Source of the DNA: Marinomonas algarum | GTDB taxonomy: Bacteria > Pseudomonadota > Gammaproteobacteria > Pseudomonadales > Marinomonadaceae | Assembly (NCBI RefSeq): GCF_020532605.1 | Contig: NZ_JAJATW010000001.1 | Span: 62,001-126,000, forward strand | DNA length: 64,000 nt | Direction of reading: 5' to 3' | Shown here: positions 54,629 through 64,000 of the stretch, in pieces | How the letters are laid out: each line of letters opens with the position of its first letter | Numbering within the stretch: the stretch's first letter is position 1 | The notes under the pieces: model-generated | What the model was told of the DNA's origin: nothing | The model's input: only the letters and a program-made list of their open reading frames with translations | Databases searched by the model: none | Program-made: the position numbers and the translations under genes

Positions 54629-55942
54629 TTATACCGGTGTATAGCCTTCAAGCATGATGTCATAAATAGGTCTTAACAAAGACTTCTCCATTACCCAGGA
54701 CAACTTACTTTTCTTCAGCGGGTCTACCACTTCAAACGGCAAGGCGGTTACAGGCTGCAAGGTGTAGTCGAACTCCCACAACATGGCATGACCAACGTCT
54801 AAGATCATTGGGCATGAAGTATAACCATCCCACTTAGCCGGTAAACTCTCATTACGAATGAGTGCAGTGATGTTGGTTGCCACAACAGGGAGTTGTGCCT
54901 TCACAGACGCGGCCGTTTTACCGATGGGGGTTCCGGCGGTATCACCTAAGCCAAAGACATTAGGATATCGGTTATGCTGCAGCGTGTAATTATCAACATC
55001 GACATACCCTTTAAAATCCCCTGTATCGGCCAATGGCGAATTACGAACAGCGGGGATAGCGGTCATCGGCGGAGTAACGTGGATAAAGTCCCAAGGGGTT
55101 TGCATCTCTTCCCCAGCTAACGACGTAAAATAAGCCTGTTTCGATTTTGTATCAATGGCTTTAAGATCGTATTCGTAATGGTAGTCAATCTGTCTTTCAT
55201 GCCAGATACCTTCAAGACGCTCATTAAACACTTTCACACTGAATAAAAAGTTTTCGGCTGTCATATAATCGAATTTAAAACGATCACGTTGCCCCGCCTC
55301 TTTCACAAAATACTCAACAAGATTTGTCGCTTTTAAAGGAGCGCCTGCACATTTCAAAGACCCATGTGGACGAGTAAATACACCGTTCCCACCTTTAGAT
55401 TGAGCAAAATCAAGCGCTTGTTTGTGACTGGCAATCCCTGCTTCTGGGCTGTGATAGATACAAGTAACACCGTCTTGACCAATTTGTGCTGGATCAAACC
55501 CTTCGATAAGGTCGTAGCGTAGCTCTAATCCTGTTGCGACAATCAGATAATCATAATTCAACTTACCGCTTTTTGCCGTTAGCACTTGATTATTATCAGG
55601 ATCGAACTCTGTTACAGCATCTTCTATCCAGCGAACATCTGCATCCTTGTACTCTTTATTTGTACTGATCACATCTTCACGCGTGTTGTATACACCGGCT
55701 AACAAAAGTGTTTGTCCAGGCTGATACCAATGATAAGGGCGAGGATCAACAACCGTCACTTGTGCCCCATTGAGATACATTTGCAGTTTATTCGCAATTG
55801 CCATGCCTGCAGCGCCACCGCCTGCAATAAGAATCTTAGCATTTGTATCTTGCTTGTTTAGCTCCCATCCGATAAGACCGGTTGCTGAAACTGCTCCCAG
55901 AGTCGCCCCAGAGATGAGAAGATTACGTCGGCTAATGGCCAT
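54629..55942 (-). CDS. Tat-exported sulfide:quinone oxidoreductase-like flavoprotein
   Basis: 437 residues from ATG 55942 with AGGA seven bases upstream. The N-terminus has a twin-arginine signal (SRRNLLISGATLGAVSATG). FAD-binding KILIAGGGAAGMAIANKL and LGDTAGTPIGKTAASVKAQ are typical of the SQR/flavocytochrome c sulfide dehydrogenase group. Cysteines at about 161 (GVTCIYHSP), 198 (SLKCAGAPLKATN) and in YTSCPMILD are placed as in SQR-type enzymes. It is likely to oxidise sulfide or another sulfur compound in the periplasm; a Tat signal is unusual for SQR, which is normally cytoplasm-facing or unsignalled. Confidence 0.8.
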   Translation of the reverse strand: MAISRRNLLISGATLGAVSATGLIGWELNKQDTNAKILIAGGGAAGMAIANKLQMYLNGAQVTVVDPRPYHWYQPGQTLLLAGVYNTREDVISTNKEYKDADVRWIEDAVTEFDPDNNQVLTAKSGKLNYDYLIVATGLELRYDLIEGFDPAQIGQDGVTCIYHSPEAGIASHKQALDFAQSKGGNGVFTRPHGSLKCAGAPLKATNLVEYFVKEAGQRDRFKFDYMTAENFLFSVKVFNERLEGIWHERQIDYHYEYDLKAIDTKSKQAYFTSLAGEEMQTPWDFIHVTPPMTAIPAVRNSPLADTGDFKGYVDVDNYTLQHNRYPNVFGLGDTAGTPIGKTAASVKAQLPVVATNITALIRNESLPAKWDGYTSCPMILDVGHAMLWEFDYTLQPVTALPFEVVDPLKKSKLSWVMEKSLLRPIYDIMLEGYTPV

Positions 55943-56000
55943 ATTTTTATCCTTCTTTATTCTGCTTTGCAATCAAAGCGTCTCTTTTATATAAGTAAAG

Positions 56001-56555
56001 TTAGTTATCTACACGATAGATTTTGTCTGTGTTGGGCTTAGATCCCCATGGTAGGCCATCATTTTGCCAACCGTTTTTCGTTCTAAACCCTGCCTCTTTT
56101 CCTTCCTTTATACGGTCACCTTGAAAACCATGCACAACATAGCGAGCATTTTTAAAACCATTTTGCTGTAGAAATTCTGCACTCGGCAACCCTCGTTCGC
56201 TTCCTGATCGGCACATTGTGATGATGGTGGCATTTTCATCCAGTCCTTTTTTTGCCAACGCAGCTTGAATATCTTTCACAAAATTAGGATTTCTGTAGAG
56301 GAAAAAACGTTGCTTAGACTCATCCCAGTTAGAACGATCCACCATTAAATAGGGGATATTCACGTCCACCGCATCGGTAAAACCAATGAACATAATCTCA
56401 ACAGGATCACGCACATCAACAAAAAGCACATCATCACGACTTTGAATCAAAGACTGTGTTTCTAACGTACTAATACCAATCTTTTCAGCATAGACTGAAC
56501 AAACCGGAAGCGCCAATGCCGCAATCAAGAACATTTTCTGAAGAAGTTTATCCAT
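56001..56555 (-). CDS. Secreted rhodanese-like sulfurtransferase
   Basis: 184 residues from ATG 56555, with AAGGT seven bases upstream. It has a signal peptide ending SVYA (about residue 23) and one rhodanese domain with VDVRDPVEI and the active-site loop CRSGSERG (Cys about 115). It probably handles persulfide or polysulfide produced in the periplasm. It is 58 bases upstream of the flavoprotein gene, which supports a shared sulfur role. Confidence 0.85.
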   Translation of the reverse strand: MDKLLQKMFLIAALALPVCSVYAEKIGISTLETQSLIQSRDDVLFVDVRDPVEIMFIGFTDAVDVNIPYLMVDRSNWDESKQRFFLYRNPNFVKDIQAALAKKGLDENATIITMCRSGSERGLPSAEFLQQNGFKNARYVVHGFQGDRIKEGKEAGFRTKNGWQNDGLPWGSKPNTDKIYRVDN

Positions 56556-56740
56556 AACATTCACCTTAAAATTAAAGTCATCTGATTTTTAACGCAAAAC
56601 CATGTTGATTCAGCAGATATCCTAATGATATCGATTATTAATAAGAGAATAATATAACGGAACATACTAATATAGACACCACTTAAATCAATTTTATGGC
56701 AGTTATCAGAAATGAAACAAAAAAAGCCTGTATTTAGCAC

Positions 56741-56775
56741 AAAAAAAACGGGCCCAGTATTGCACTGAGCCCGTT
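56741..56775 (-). terminator. Terminator after metZ
   Basis: On the minus strand AACGGGC pairs with GCCCGTT, with an inner four-pair stem after one mismatch, followed by eight T. It lies 44 bases past the metZ stop. Confidence 0.8.
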
Positions 56776-56818
56776 AATGGCCATTCATTAAAGTGTCATA
56801 CTACTAAAAGATAACGCT

Positions 56819-57997
56819 TTACTCGGTTAACTGTCCTAACGCCTGCTCCACATCCGCAATAATGTCGTCAATGTCTTCTAAACCCACCGAAACACGAATC
56901 AAACCTTCCGTGATACCTGCTTTCGCTTTCTCCTCATCGGATAAGCGACCATGCGTCGTAGTGGCTGGATGTGTAACCAGCGTTTTAGTATCGCCTAAGT
57001 TGCCAGTAATCGACATCAGTTTCACACTGTTAATCACTTTCCAAGCCGATTCACGCCCACCTTTTACAACAAACGACAAGAGACCACCAAAGTCTTTTTG
57101 CTGACGTTTTGCCAGTTCATGATACTTGTGACTTGGAAGGCCGCCATAGTTGACCTTCTCAACGGCGGGATGATTTTCCAGACGTTGTGCGAGCTTTAAT
57201 GCATTAGAGGAATGCGCTGTCATTCGCAATGACAATGTTTCAAGGCCGTTTAATAACACCCAAGCATTAAAGGGACTCATGCAAGGTCCCGCACTGCGCA
57301 TGAAAGCGGTAAACTCATTCACCAAGGCTTGACTCGAAATCAGAGCACCACCCAGACAACGCCCTTGTCCATCAATAAATTTGGTCGCTGACTGCATCAC
57401 GATGTCAGCACCTTGGGTCAACGGATTTTGAAGCGCTGGCGTTGCCAGTACCGTATCAACACACAGCAAAGCGCCTTTGGCGTGAGCCAGTGCAGCGACA
57501 CGCTCAACGTCAACAACCTCATAAAGAGGGTTCGAAGGGGTTTCAAAATAACAAAAGCGCGTATTGTCGTTAATCGAATCCTCCCATGCAGCGTAATCGG
57601 TTGCGTCCACATAAAGCACTTCAACGCCAAATTTTCTGGTGTAAGCGTTAAAAAATTTTGTGGTTGAGCCGAAGATGTTGCGTGAACACACAATGCGATC
57701 GCCTGCACTCAAAAGGCTGTATGCTAGAGTCATCAGCGCGGCCATGCCTGAACTGGTTGCAATGGCAGCTTCCCCTTTCTCAAGAGTGGCTAAACGTTTT
57801 TCAAACTGCTCTACTGTTGGGTTAGTAAAACGTGAATAAACATTTCCCTCTTCATTGCCTGAAAACTTACCGGCGGCTTCTTCTGCACTTGAATAAGCAA
57901 AGCTTGATGTCATAAAAATCGCTTCACTGTTCTCTTGCTCTTGTGTCTGACGAGCGCCTGCTCGGATCGCATTCGTTGCATCTTTAAACTCTGACAT
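56819..57997 (-). CDS. metZ: O-succinylhomoserine sulfhydrylase
   Basis: 392 residues, a Cys/Met-metabolism PLP enzyme that makes homocysteine directly from O-succinylhomoserine and sulfide. The PLP lysine is in MQSATKFIDGQGRCLGG, and YSRFTNPTVEQFEKRLATLE is typical of MetZ. GGAG precedes the ATG. It follows purF, a pairing also found in Pseudomonas. Direct use of sulfide fits the adjacent sulfur genes, though this may be coincidence. Confidence 0.92.
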   Translation of the reverse strand: MSEFKDATNAIRAGARQTQEQENSEAIFMTSSFAYSSAEEAAGKFSGNEEGNVYSRFTNPTVEQFEKRLATLEKGEAAIATSSGMAALMTLAYSLLSAGDRIVCSRNIFGSTTKFFNAYTRKFGVEVLYVDATDYAAWEDSINDNTRFCYFETPSNPLYEVVDVERVAALAHAKGALLCVDTVLATPALQNPLTQGADIVMQSATKFIDGQGRCLGGALISSQALVNEFTAFMRSAGPCMSPFNAWVLLNGLETLSLRMTAHSSNALKLAQRLENHPAVEKVNYGGLPSHKYHELAKRQQKDFGGLLSFVVKGGRESAWKVINSVKLMSITGNLGDTKTLVTHPATTTHGRLSDEEKAKAGITEGLIRVSVGLEDIDDIIADVEQALGQLTE

Positions 57998-58041
57998 TTA
58001 CCTACTCCACAGCACATTGAATAAAATATCATCTAAAACAA

Positions 58042-58066
58042 TTAAGCCAGGCAAAACCTGGCTTAA
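58042..58066 (-). terminator. Hairpin after purF
   Basis: TTAAGCCAGG pairs perfectly with CCTGGCTTAA around CAAAA, 30 bases after the purF stop; a short T-rich stretch follows on the minus strand. Some read-through to metZ remains possible. Confidence 0.7.
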
Positions 58067-58096
58067 CATTACCCTATTGCCTGTCTCTCATAACAG

Positions 58097-59605
58097 TTAC
58101 ATAGGGTGCATCATGTCATTACTTTGCTGATCTTCAACAGACACCTTTTTCATGTCATTACGAGCACCTTCGACACCTGCAAGGTAGGCGTCGTCGATAT
58201 TTCCTGCAATGTAAGTGGCATCAAATACCGAGGTATCAAACTCACGAACGTCTGAGTGCTTTTCGTCAATGCAAGCGTCAATTAGATCTTGAAGATCTTG
58301 AAAGATTAACTTATCCGCACCAATGATCTGACAAATCTCTTCTACGTTGCGGTTATGTGCAATTAACTCTACTGCAGCAGGCATATCAATACCGTATACA
58401 TTGGGGTAGCGAACTTCTGGAGCGGCGGAGGCGATATACACCTTTTTAGCACCGGCTTCTCTCGCCATTTCAATGATTTCTTTACTGGTCGTACCACGAA
58501 CAATCGAATCATCCACCAACAAAACCGTTTTGTCTTTGAACTCAAAAGGTACTGGATTTAGCTTCTGACGAACAGATTTCCTACGCACTTCTTGGCCAGG
58601 CATAATAAACGTTCGGCCAATATAACGGTTTTTTACCAACCCTTCACGAAAAGGAATATTCAACGCCTGAGCGATTTGTAATGCTGCCGTACGGCTGGTA
58701 TCAGGAATAGGAATAACCACATCAATATCATGACCAGCCCATTCGCGTTGGATTTTCTCAGCCAATCGATCACCCATGTTGATGCGCGCTTTATACACAG
58801 AAATACTGTCAATTACGGTATCAGGTCGTGCAAAATACACATATTCGAACAAACAAGGGCGCGGCGCTTTCTTAGGCGTACATTGGCGCGTATGCACTTG
58901 ATGTTTAAGGTCAAAAAAGAGTGCTTCACCTGGTCGTATATCCCGCTCAATCTTAAAGCCCGCTGCATCTAAGGCCACACTTTCAGAAGCAACCATGTAC
59001 TCAATGCCCGCTTCAGTTTGTCGCGAACCATAGATTAACGGACGAATACCGTCGGGGTCACGAAACGCTAAAATGCCGTAACCTGTGATCAAGGCAACGA
59101 CAGCATAGCCGCCTTCAATGCGCTGATAAACACGCTCTAACGCATTAAAAATATCTTCGGGAGTGGGAATGAACTTACCTTCTTGGTGAAGCTCATGTGC
59201 GAGTACGTTCACCAACACTTCTGAGTCAGAGGTTGTATTAATATGACGAAGGTCAGATTCAAACACTTCTTGCTTGAGTTTCGCGGTATTGGTCAAATTA
59301 CCATTGTGGGCAAGAGAAATACCATAAGGCGAGTTAACATAAAAAGGTTGCGCCTCGGCCGAACTAGAAGTACCGGCGGTTGGATAACGAACGTGCCCTA
59401 TTCCTATGTTGCCGTGGAGCTTTTTCATATGACGAGTGCGAAAGACTTCACTCACCGGACCATTGTCCTTGCGCAGACACAATCGTCCATTATGGCTGGT
59501 CACCATACCTGCAGCATCTTGCCCACGATGCTGCAAAAGCGTTAACGCATCAAAAATTGCCTGGTTAACTATAGACGTGCCTACGACACCAACGATACCA
59601 CACAT
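58097..59605 (-). CDS. purF: Amidophosphoribosyltransferase
   Basis: 502 residues. It makes phosphoribosylamine from PRPP and glutamine, the first step of purine synthesis. The glutaminase nucleophile is the Cys right after the initiator Met (MCGIVGVVG), and the PRPP loop is [16 protein letters not shown]. Length is as in E. coli. It is downstream of cvpA, as in many gammaproteobacteria. Confidence 0.96.
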   Translation of the reverse strand: MCGIVGVVGTSIVNQAIFDALTLLQHRGQDAAGMVTSHNGRLCLRKDNGPVSEVFRTRHMKKLHGNIGIGHVRYPTAGTSSSAEAQPFYVNSPYGISLAHNGNLTNTAKLKQEVFESDLRHINTTSDSEVLVNVLAHELHQEGKFIPTPEDIFNALERVYQRIEGGYAVVALITGYGILAFRDPDGIRPLIYGSRQTEAGIEYMVASESVALDAAGFKIERDIRPGEALFFDLKHQVHTRQCTPKKAPRPCLFEYVYFARPDTVIDSISVYKARINMGDRLAEKIQREWAGHDIDVVIPIPDTSRTAALQIAQALNIPFREGLVKNRYIGRTFIMPGQEVRRKSVRQKLNPVPFEFKDKTVLLVDDSIVRGTTSKEIIEMAREAGAKKVYIASAAPEVRYPNVYGIDMPAAVELIAHNRNVEEICQIIGADKLIFQDLQDLIDACIDEKHSDVREFDTSVFDATYIAGNIDDAYLAGVEGARNDMKKVSVEDQQSNDMMHPM

Positions 59606-59675
59606 GTTCTAAATCCTCGTGTTGGGGAATTGCGAATCACTCGCAGATTTTTATCTGTATTGGGCTGTTAAGCCG

Positions 59676-60209
59676 CTAGTTTCCAAGGGCACGATCAATG
59701 AGAGTCGTATCAATAAGATCCGAACTCTTGCCTAACACATCCCGTGTCCATTCATTTAATTGACCCAACTGAGGAATCAGTTGAGATGTTTTCCAAAAAC
59801 TGGTTTCTTCGATGGCTGGACTCAGACTCAATAAAGAAACGAAAGCAACCACGATGAGACTGCCACGAGCAAAACCAAACAGCATACCCAGGACACGATC
59901 TGTGCTGGATAACCCTGTGACCTGAATCAAAGAGCTCAATAAATAACTCACCAGAACGCCCACGACTAAAGTAGCAATAAACAATGACACAAACGACACG
60001 ATGTAACGGATCTGGTCATTCTGTACTTGCTCCATTAACAAGCCCTGCATTTGGTCGGAAAATTTGACCGAAACAACAAAGGCGACCACCCAAGTCAGTA
60101 ATGATAAGACCTCTTTAACAAAACCTCTTTTCAGGCTTAATAGCGTCGATAAAACCACAACAGCGATGATCAACCAATCAACCGTTGACATTGAACTCAC
60201 TTGCTCCAT
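59676..60209 (-). CDS. cvpA: CvpA family membrane protein
   Basis: 177 residues from ATG 60209 (GAGG close upstream); the ATG at 60191 gives the N-terminus most like E. coli CvpA and may be the true start. Four membrane segments and the KRGFVKEVLSLLTWVVAF signature are visible. CvpA is needed for colicin V production and for envelope homeostasis; its precise action is unknown. Located between the SPOR gene and purF. Confidence 0.9.
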   Translation of the reverse strand: MEQVSSMSTVDWLIIAVVVLSTLLSLKRGFVKEVLSLLTWVVAFVVSVKFSDQMQGLLMEQVQNDQIRYIVSFVSLFIATLVVGVLVSYLLSSLIQVTGLSSTDRVLGMLFGFARGSLIVVAFVSLLSLSPAIEETSFWKTSQLIPQLGQLNEWTRDVLGKSSDLIDTTLIDRALGN

Positions 60210-60287
60210 GAACACCTCTAAAAACGCTGGGCAGTGTAACAGATCACTGTTACTTTCTAAATAATGACAACGGAAACAGCACGTGAA

Positions 60288-60884
60288 TTAATTCACTGAA
60301 TATCGAATGACAATGCCGTTCAACTTAAATTTATCCTTGATCTCTTCACGCTTTTTCTCGGACACAGAACGCTTAAATTCGGGGCCAACATACACTTTAT
60401 AAAGCGAATTCGTTGTCATGCTGTAGGCGTCATAGTTCGCTTTTTTAAGTTTCTCAACCAAGCGCACCGTATTGTCTTTGCTTTTAAATGTTGCAATCTG
60501 CAACGTCCAACGCTCAGCAATAGGCTCTGACGACTGAGAAGCACTTGATGATGACTTGGTAGGAACGGATGCAACCTTAGGCGTTGCAACAGATGAAGAA
60601 GACGAAACGATTTTACTGACATCTTTGGCCGGCTTAGGAACAGGAATAAGCTGAATATCTTCTGTTGTTGGCGTACCGCTGGCAGAATCTGCTGAGGCCA
60701 TACTGCCAGCAGGTTGAACGGGCTGAATATCAATAACAGGAAAATCAGGCGGTGACGTCACTTGAACATTTATGTCCAGTTCTGCAGGACGTTCACCGTC
60801 TAAAATCAACGGTAACACCGTGGCAGCCGATAACACCATAATGCCAGCTCCGATCAATCTGTATCTCATGGTTTTATCTAACAT
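60288..60884 (-). CDS. SPOR-domain protein (DedD-like)
   Basis: 198 residues. One N-terminal membrane segment (about 9-27), a Ser/Pro/Val-rich linker (about 50-120) and a C-terminal SPOR domain (about 125-198, WTLQIATFKSKDNTVRLVEKLKKANYDAY). SPOR domains bind denuded septal peptidoglycan, so the protein is likely to work at the division site. The position between folC and cvpA is that of DedD in E. coli. Confidence 0.88.
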   Translation of the reverse strand: MLDKTMRYRLIGAGIMVLSAATVLPLILDGERPAELDINVQVTSPPDFPVIDIQPVQPAGSMASADSASGTPTTEDIQLIPVPKPAKDVSKIVSSSSSVATPKVASVPTKSSSSASQSSEPIAERWTLQIATFKSKDNTVRLVEKLKKANYDAYSMTTNSLYKVYVGPEFKRSVSEKKREEIKDKFKLNGIVIRYSVN

Positions 60885-60887
60885 GCC

Positions 60888-62144
60888 CTACTCTTTATCT
60901 TGGTTTAATGCCAAGTAATCTGAAACGGTGACAAAAGAACCAAAAACAATAACCGGCCTCTTCTCAAGCTCGGCTTGATCAATCGCTTTATCAAAAGCAT
61001 CAGCAACCGAATGACAAGTGTGTATATTGGATCTGTCGCCTTCTTTTTGTGACGCAATCGCGATGGCTAACGCTTCCGCTTTTGCGCCACGAGGACCACT
61101 CAAATCAGCACAAAACCATGCAGAAAATTGATCCGCCAAACATGACATAACACGATTAATGTCTTTGTCTTTCAACATACCACACACAGCAATAGGAGCG
61201 CTGGGCAACTGAGCAATACGCTGCACAAGCTCTTGCGCCGCCTCTGGGTTATGAGCGACGTCGATGTACACATCCGGCGAATCCTGAACTTTCTGGAAGC
61301 GTCCCGTTAATTGCGCCGTGTTAAACAAGACTCTTAACGCTGATTCATCCGGTTCAAACCCCATGTAAACCAAAACAGCCACCACGGTAGCGGCATTTTG
61401 CAAGGGTAAGCCAGGCATAGGTAAGTTTTCATACCTAACATCACCGGCTTCCCAGCACCAAGTTTGGTCTGTCAGAGTAAAATTAAAGTCTTTGCCTTTT
61501 TGACGTAATAGCGCACCAATGTCGGCCGCTGTTGTTTGGATGCTTGCTGGTGGATTAACGACGCCGCTAATCAGCAACTTGTCTTTTCGGGCAATGCCGG
61601 CTTTTTCTTGTGCAATAACCTCTAAATTATCACCTAACCAGTCGGTGTGATCTAAGGCAATGGAAGTCATCACCGCGACATCTGTATCGATCATATTAAC
61701 CGAATCCAAACGTCCACCTAGACCCACTTCTAACACCCAATAGTCTAAATCAGATTGATCAAATACCCACAGTGCAGCCAAAGTACTGAACTCAAAATAG
61801 GTGAGAGGCGTCTCACCTCTCACCTGTTCGATGACTTCAAATGCCTGACAAAGCAACGCATCAGAGCAAGGTACATTGTTAAGGGCAACACGCTCATTAA
61901 AATGAAGAAAGTGAGGAGAAGTGTAAGTACCAACAGAATGGCCAAAAGAGCACAAATATTGAGTCAACATGGCACAAGTAGACCCTTTGCCGTTTGTGCC
62001 GGCCACTGTGATGACCTTCTTATTAGGTCGCGATAGATTCAGAAGGCGCAATACCTCGCTTCCCCGCTCTAGACCTAACTCTATTTCAGAAGGGTGTTGG
62101 CTCTCGATATATGAGAGCCAACTGGATAATGACGTATGCGTCAT
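60888..62144 (-). CDS. folC: Dihydrofolate synthase / folylpolyglutamate synthase
   Basis: 418 residues. It adds glutamate to dihydropteroate and to reduced folates. The P-loop is VAGTNGKGSTCAML, with the Mur-ligase-like fold and YFEFSTLAALWVF, LEVGLGGRLDSVN and ALDHTDWLG. It lies four bases downstream of accD. Confidence 0.95.
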   Translation of the reverse strand: MTHTSLSSWLSYIESQHPSEIELGLERGSEVLRLLNLSRPNKKVITVAGTNGKGSTCAMLTQYLCSFGHSVGTYTSPHFLHFNERVALNNVPCSDALLCQAFEVIEQVRGETPLTYFEFSTLAALWVFDQSDLDYWVLEVGLGGRLDSVNMIDTDVAVMTSIALDHTDWLGDNLEVIAQEKAGIARKDKLLISGVVNPPASIQTTAADIGALLRQKGKDFNFTLTDQTWCWEAGDVRYENLPMPGLPLQNAATVVAVLVYMGFEPDESALRVLFNTAQLTGRFQKVQDSPDVYIDVAHNPEAAQELVQRIAQLPSAPIAVCGMLKDKDINRVMSCLADQFSAWFCADLSGPRGAKAEALAIAIASQKEGDRSNIHTCHSVADAFDKAIDQAELEKRPVIVFGSFVTVSDYLALNQDKE

Positions 62145-62148
62145 TGAA

Positions 62149-63018
62149 TTAAGCTACCTTATACTGGGTAAGTAAAGACAGAATATTAAACAAGCGGTCA
62201 CGCATTTCATCACGCTTAATAATCATATCTAACGCACCTTTATCAAGCAGGAATTCACTGCGCTGGAAACCTTCAGGCAATTTTTCACGCACTGTCTGCT
62301 CAATAACACGAGGTCCTGCAAAACCAATCAAAGCGTTTGGCTCAGCCACATTTAAGTCACCTAACATAGCGAGAGAGGCAGAAACACCACCAAATACTGG
62401 ATCTGTCATCACAGAAATATAAGGAATACCTTCTTGTTTTAAGCGCTCAAGACCAGCACTGGTTTTTGCCATCTGCATAAGAGAAATTAACGCCTCTTGC
62501 ATACGCGCACCACCACTGGCCGAAAAGCACACCAAGGGAATACGTTTTTCCAAACACACATTAATCGCTTGGATAAAACGCTCACCGACGACTGCGCCCA
62601 TAGAACCGCCTAAAAAGCGGAACTCAAAAGCCACTGCCACAACGGGCATACCGTTCAGCGCGCCTTCCATTGCGATAAGCGCATCTTTTTCCCCAGTCGT
62701 TTTTTGAGCATCCACTAGGCGATCTTTGTAACGCTTTGAGTCTTTGAATTTTAATTTATCTTCTGGCTCAAGATGCGCGCCGATTTCATGGCGATCTTCT
62801 TTGTCTAAAAAGATATCCAAACGACGACGAGCACCAACACGCATGTGATGGCTACACTTTGGACACACATCCAGATTTTTTTCCAACTCTGGACGATACA
62901 GAACATTTTCACACTTTGGGCATTTTTTCCAAAGACCTTCAGGCACAGAGCCAGAAGCATTTCGTTTCGACTCACTGCGAACGATGGATGGTACAAATTT
63001 GTCTAACCAGCTACTCAT
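62149..63018 (-). CDS. accD: Acetyl-CoA carboxylase carboxyltransferase subunit beta
   Basis: 289 residues. With AccA it transfers the carboxyl group from biotin to acetyl-CoA, the first step of fatty-acid synthesis. An N-terminal zinc ribbon (C33, C36, C52, C55) precedes the crotonase-fold domain with [24 protein letters not shown]. Upstream trpA and downstream folC give the usual order. Confidence 0.96.
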   Translation of the reverse strand: MSSWLDKFVPSIVRSESKRNASGSVPEGLWKKCPKCENVLYRPELEKNLDVCPKCSHHMRVGARRRLDIFLDKEDRHEIGAHLEPEDKLKFKDSKRYKDRLVDAQKTTGEKDALIAMEGALNGMPVVAVAFEFRFLGGSMGAVVGERFIQAINVCLEKRIPLVCFSASGGARMQEALISLMQMAKTSAGLERLKQEGIPYISVMTDPVFGGVSASLAMLGDLNVAEPNALIGFAGPRVIEQTVREKLPEGFQRSEFLLDKGALDMIIKRDEMRDRLFNILSLLTQYKVA

Positions 63019-63049
63019 TTACTACTCCAAATCACGTATTGACGGTGGC

Positions 63050-63856
63050 TTAAGCGTCCATTTCATTGCGCATAGGCAACAAAATATCGCGCAAAGCACC
63101 CGCTATGTATTCTTTTGTCTCGTTCTTGTTGGCAGCAATGGCGTTGACTAAAACGCTGCCAACAATGACACCATCTGCACATTGACTTACCGCTGCGGCC
63201 GTTGCCGCATCGCGAATACCAAAGCCTACGCCAATAGGAAGCTTGGTAATGGCTCGCAGTGAATCAACATGCTGTTTTACACTGTTTACATCCAGTTCTG
63301 CTGATCCTGTCACCCCTTTCACTGAAACGTAATACACATAACCTGACGCCAAGTCACAAATTTTCTTGGCACGCTCCGCGGTTGTTGTCGGTGAAAGCAG
63401 ATAAATCAGATCAATTGCATTTTCCTGGAAGTATTCTACTACATCTGTGGCTTCTTCAGGAGCCAGATCCACTAATAAAATACCATCCACACCCGCTTCT
63501 TTGGCGGCATCGGAAAACGCTTGGTATCCGAAGAACTCAATAGGGTTTAAATACCCCATTAGGACGATGGGTGTTTGCTCATTATTTTGTCTAAAAACAC
63601 GGATAATTTCTAATACTTTTCTGATACTTGTACCGGCTTCTAAACTGCGTTCACAAGCTAACTGGATAACTGGGCCGTCCGCCATTGGATCTGAAAACGG
63701 CATACCAATTTCAATAATATCAGCACCGGCCTCAACCAAAGAGTTCATCAAGGTGACAGTATGATCTGGACTCGGATCCCCTGCAGTAATATAAGGGATA
63801 AGCGCTTTTTTGCCTGCTTTTTCTAGGTTTTCAAAACACTGTTTAATGCGACTCAT
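63050..63856 (-). CDS. trpA: Tryptophan synthase alpha chain
   Basis: 268 residues. It cleaves indole-3-glycerol phosphate to indole. The catalytic E49 ([11 protein letters not shown]) and D60 are at the classical positions, and GVTGSAELD and [11 protein letters not shown] are visible. The start overlaps the trpB stop as ATGA. Confidence 0.96.
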   Translation of the reverse strand: MSRIKQCFENLEKAGKKALIPYITAGDPSPDHTVTLMNSLVEAGADIIEIGMPFSDPMADGPVIQLACERSLEAGTSIRKVLEIIRVFRQNNEQTPIVLMGYLNPIEFFGYQAFSDAAKEAGVDGILLVDLAPEEATDVVEYFQENAIDLIYLLSPTTTAERAKKICDLASGYVYYVSVKGVTGSAELDVNSVKQHVDSLRAITKLPIGVGFGIRDAATAAAVSQCADGVIVGSVLVNAIAANKNETKEYIAGALRDILLPMRNEMDA

Positions 63857-64000
63857 ACTTCAATTCCATCCAGTTCTGCTACCGTAAGGATGTCTTTATC
63901 ACCACGGCCCGATAAGTTAATAACAACAATTTGATCTTTTTCCATCGTTGCAGCGAGCTTCATACCGTAAGCAATCGCATGACTTGACTCCAACGCCGGC
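63853..64000 (-). CDS. trpB: Tryptophan synthase beta chain, C-terminal end
   Basis: The last ~49 codons of trpB, cut by the right edge. The translation reads [15 protein letters not shown] followed by [13 protein letters not shown], the phosphate-binding C-terminal region of TrpB. The four-base ATGA overlap with trpA shows translational coupling. Confidence 0.95.
   Translation of the reverse strand, partial: PALESSHAIAYGMKLAATMEKDQIVVINLSGRGDKDILTVAELDGIEV

Overview
The window looks like a chromosomal segment of a marine gammaproteobacterium close to Marinomonas (Oceanospirillales). This rests on protein similarity recalled from known families and on conserved gene orders: pabC-mltG-tmk-holB-tatD, trpBA-accD-folC-SPOR-cvpA-purF-metZ, and rluC divergent from rne. 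No phage, integrase, insertion sequence, CRISPR array or rRNA operon was seen. Most of the window is ordinary core genome plus a large catabolic island.

Left part (1-11750). All but one of the genes lie on the minus strand. They are the start of ETF-ubiquinone oxidoreductase, a long acyl-CoA dehydrogenase (DmdC/AcdA type), an AraC-family regulator, three small proteins (a bipartite basic/acidic orphan, a periplasmic cytochrome b562-like protein, a small secreted protein on the plus strand), a LonB-type protease, and tatD-holB-tmk-mltG-pabC. From 11796 to 13391 there is a striking array of twelve tRNA genes, seven tRNA-Glu(UUC) and five tRNA-Gly(GCC), partly arranged as exact 290-bp tandem units.

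Middle part (13500-34600). This holds a YajG-like lipoprotein, the AlaA aminotransferase, HtpX, and an epmC-pdxB-PilZ operon. The glycine cleavage/serine region follows: gcvT divergent from glyA-gcvH-gcvP, with a palindromic operator pair between them and no obvious glycine riboswitch. Next come a stand-alone HEXXH protein, a DASS anion symporter, rluC, RNase E with a very long low-complexity tail, and a SulP transporter.

Catabolic island (34650-53700). A FadL-type porin and a TRAP transporter (DctMQP) sit directly beside a complete phenylacetate pathway: paaZ, paaEDCBA (epoxidase), paaK (CoA ligase), paaJIHGF (beta-oxidation-like steps), then divergent paaY and the repressor gene paaX. A GATACAAAA-type repeat recurs in front of paaA, paaF and paaY and is a candidate shared operator. 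The porin and TRAP system are plausible uptake partners, since no PaaL/PaaM-type permease is seen here.

Right part (53700-64000). An alpha/beta hydrolase, a Tat-exported sulfide:quinone-reductase-like flavoprotein and a secreted rhodanese form a small sulfur module. It is followed by metZ, purF, cvpA, a SPOR protein, folC, accD, trpA and the end of trpB. The strongest candidates for follow-up are the tRNA array, the paa repeat elements, the gcv/glyA palindromes and the porin/TRAP pair next to paa. Nothing here is clearly an entirely new type of system.
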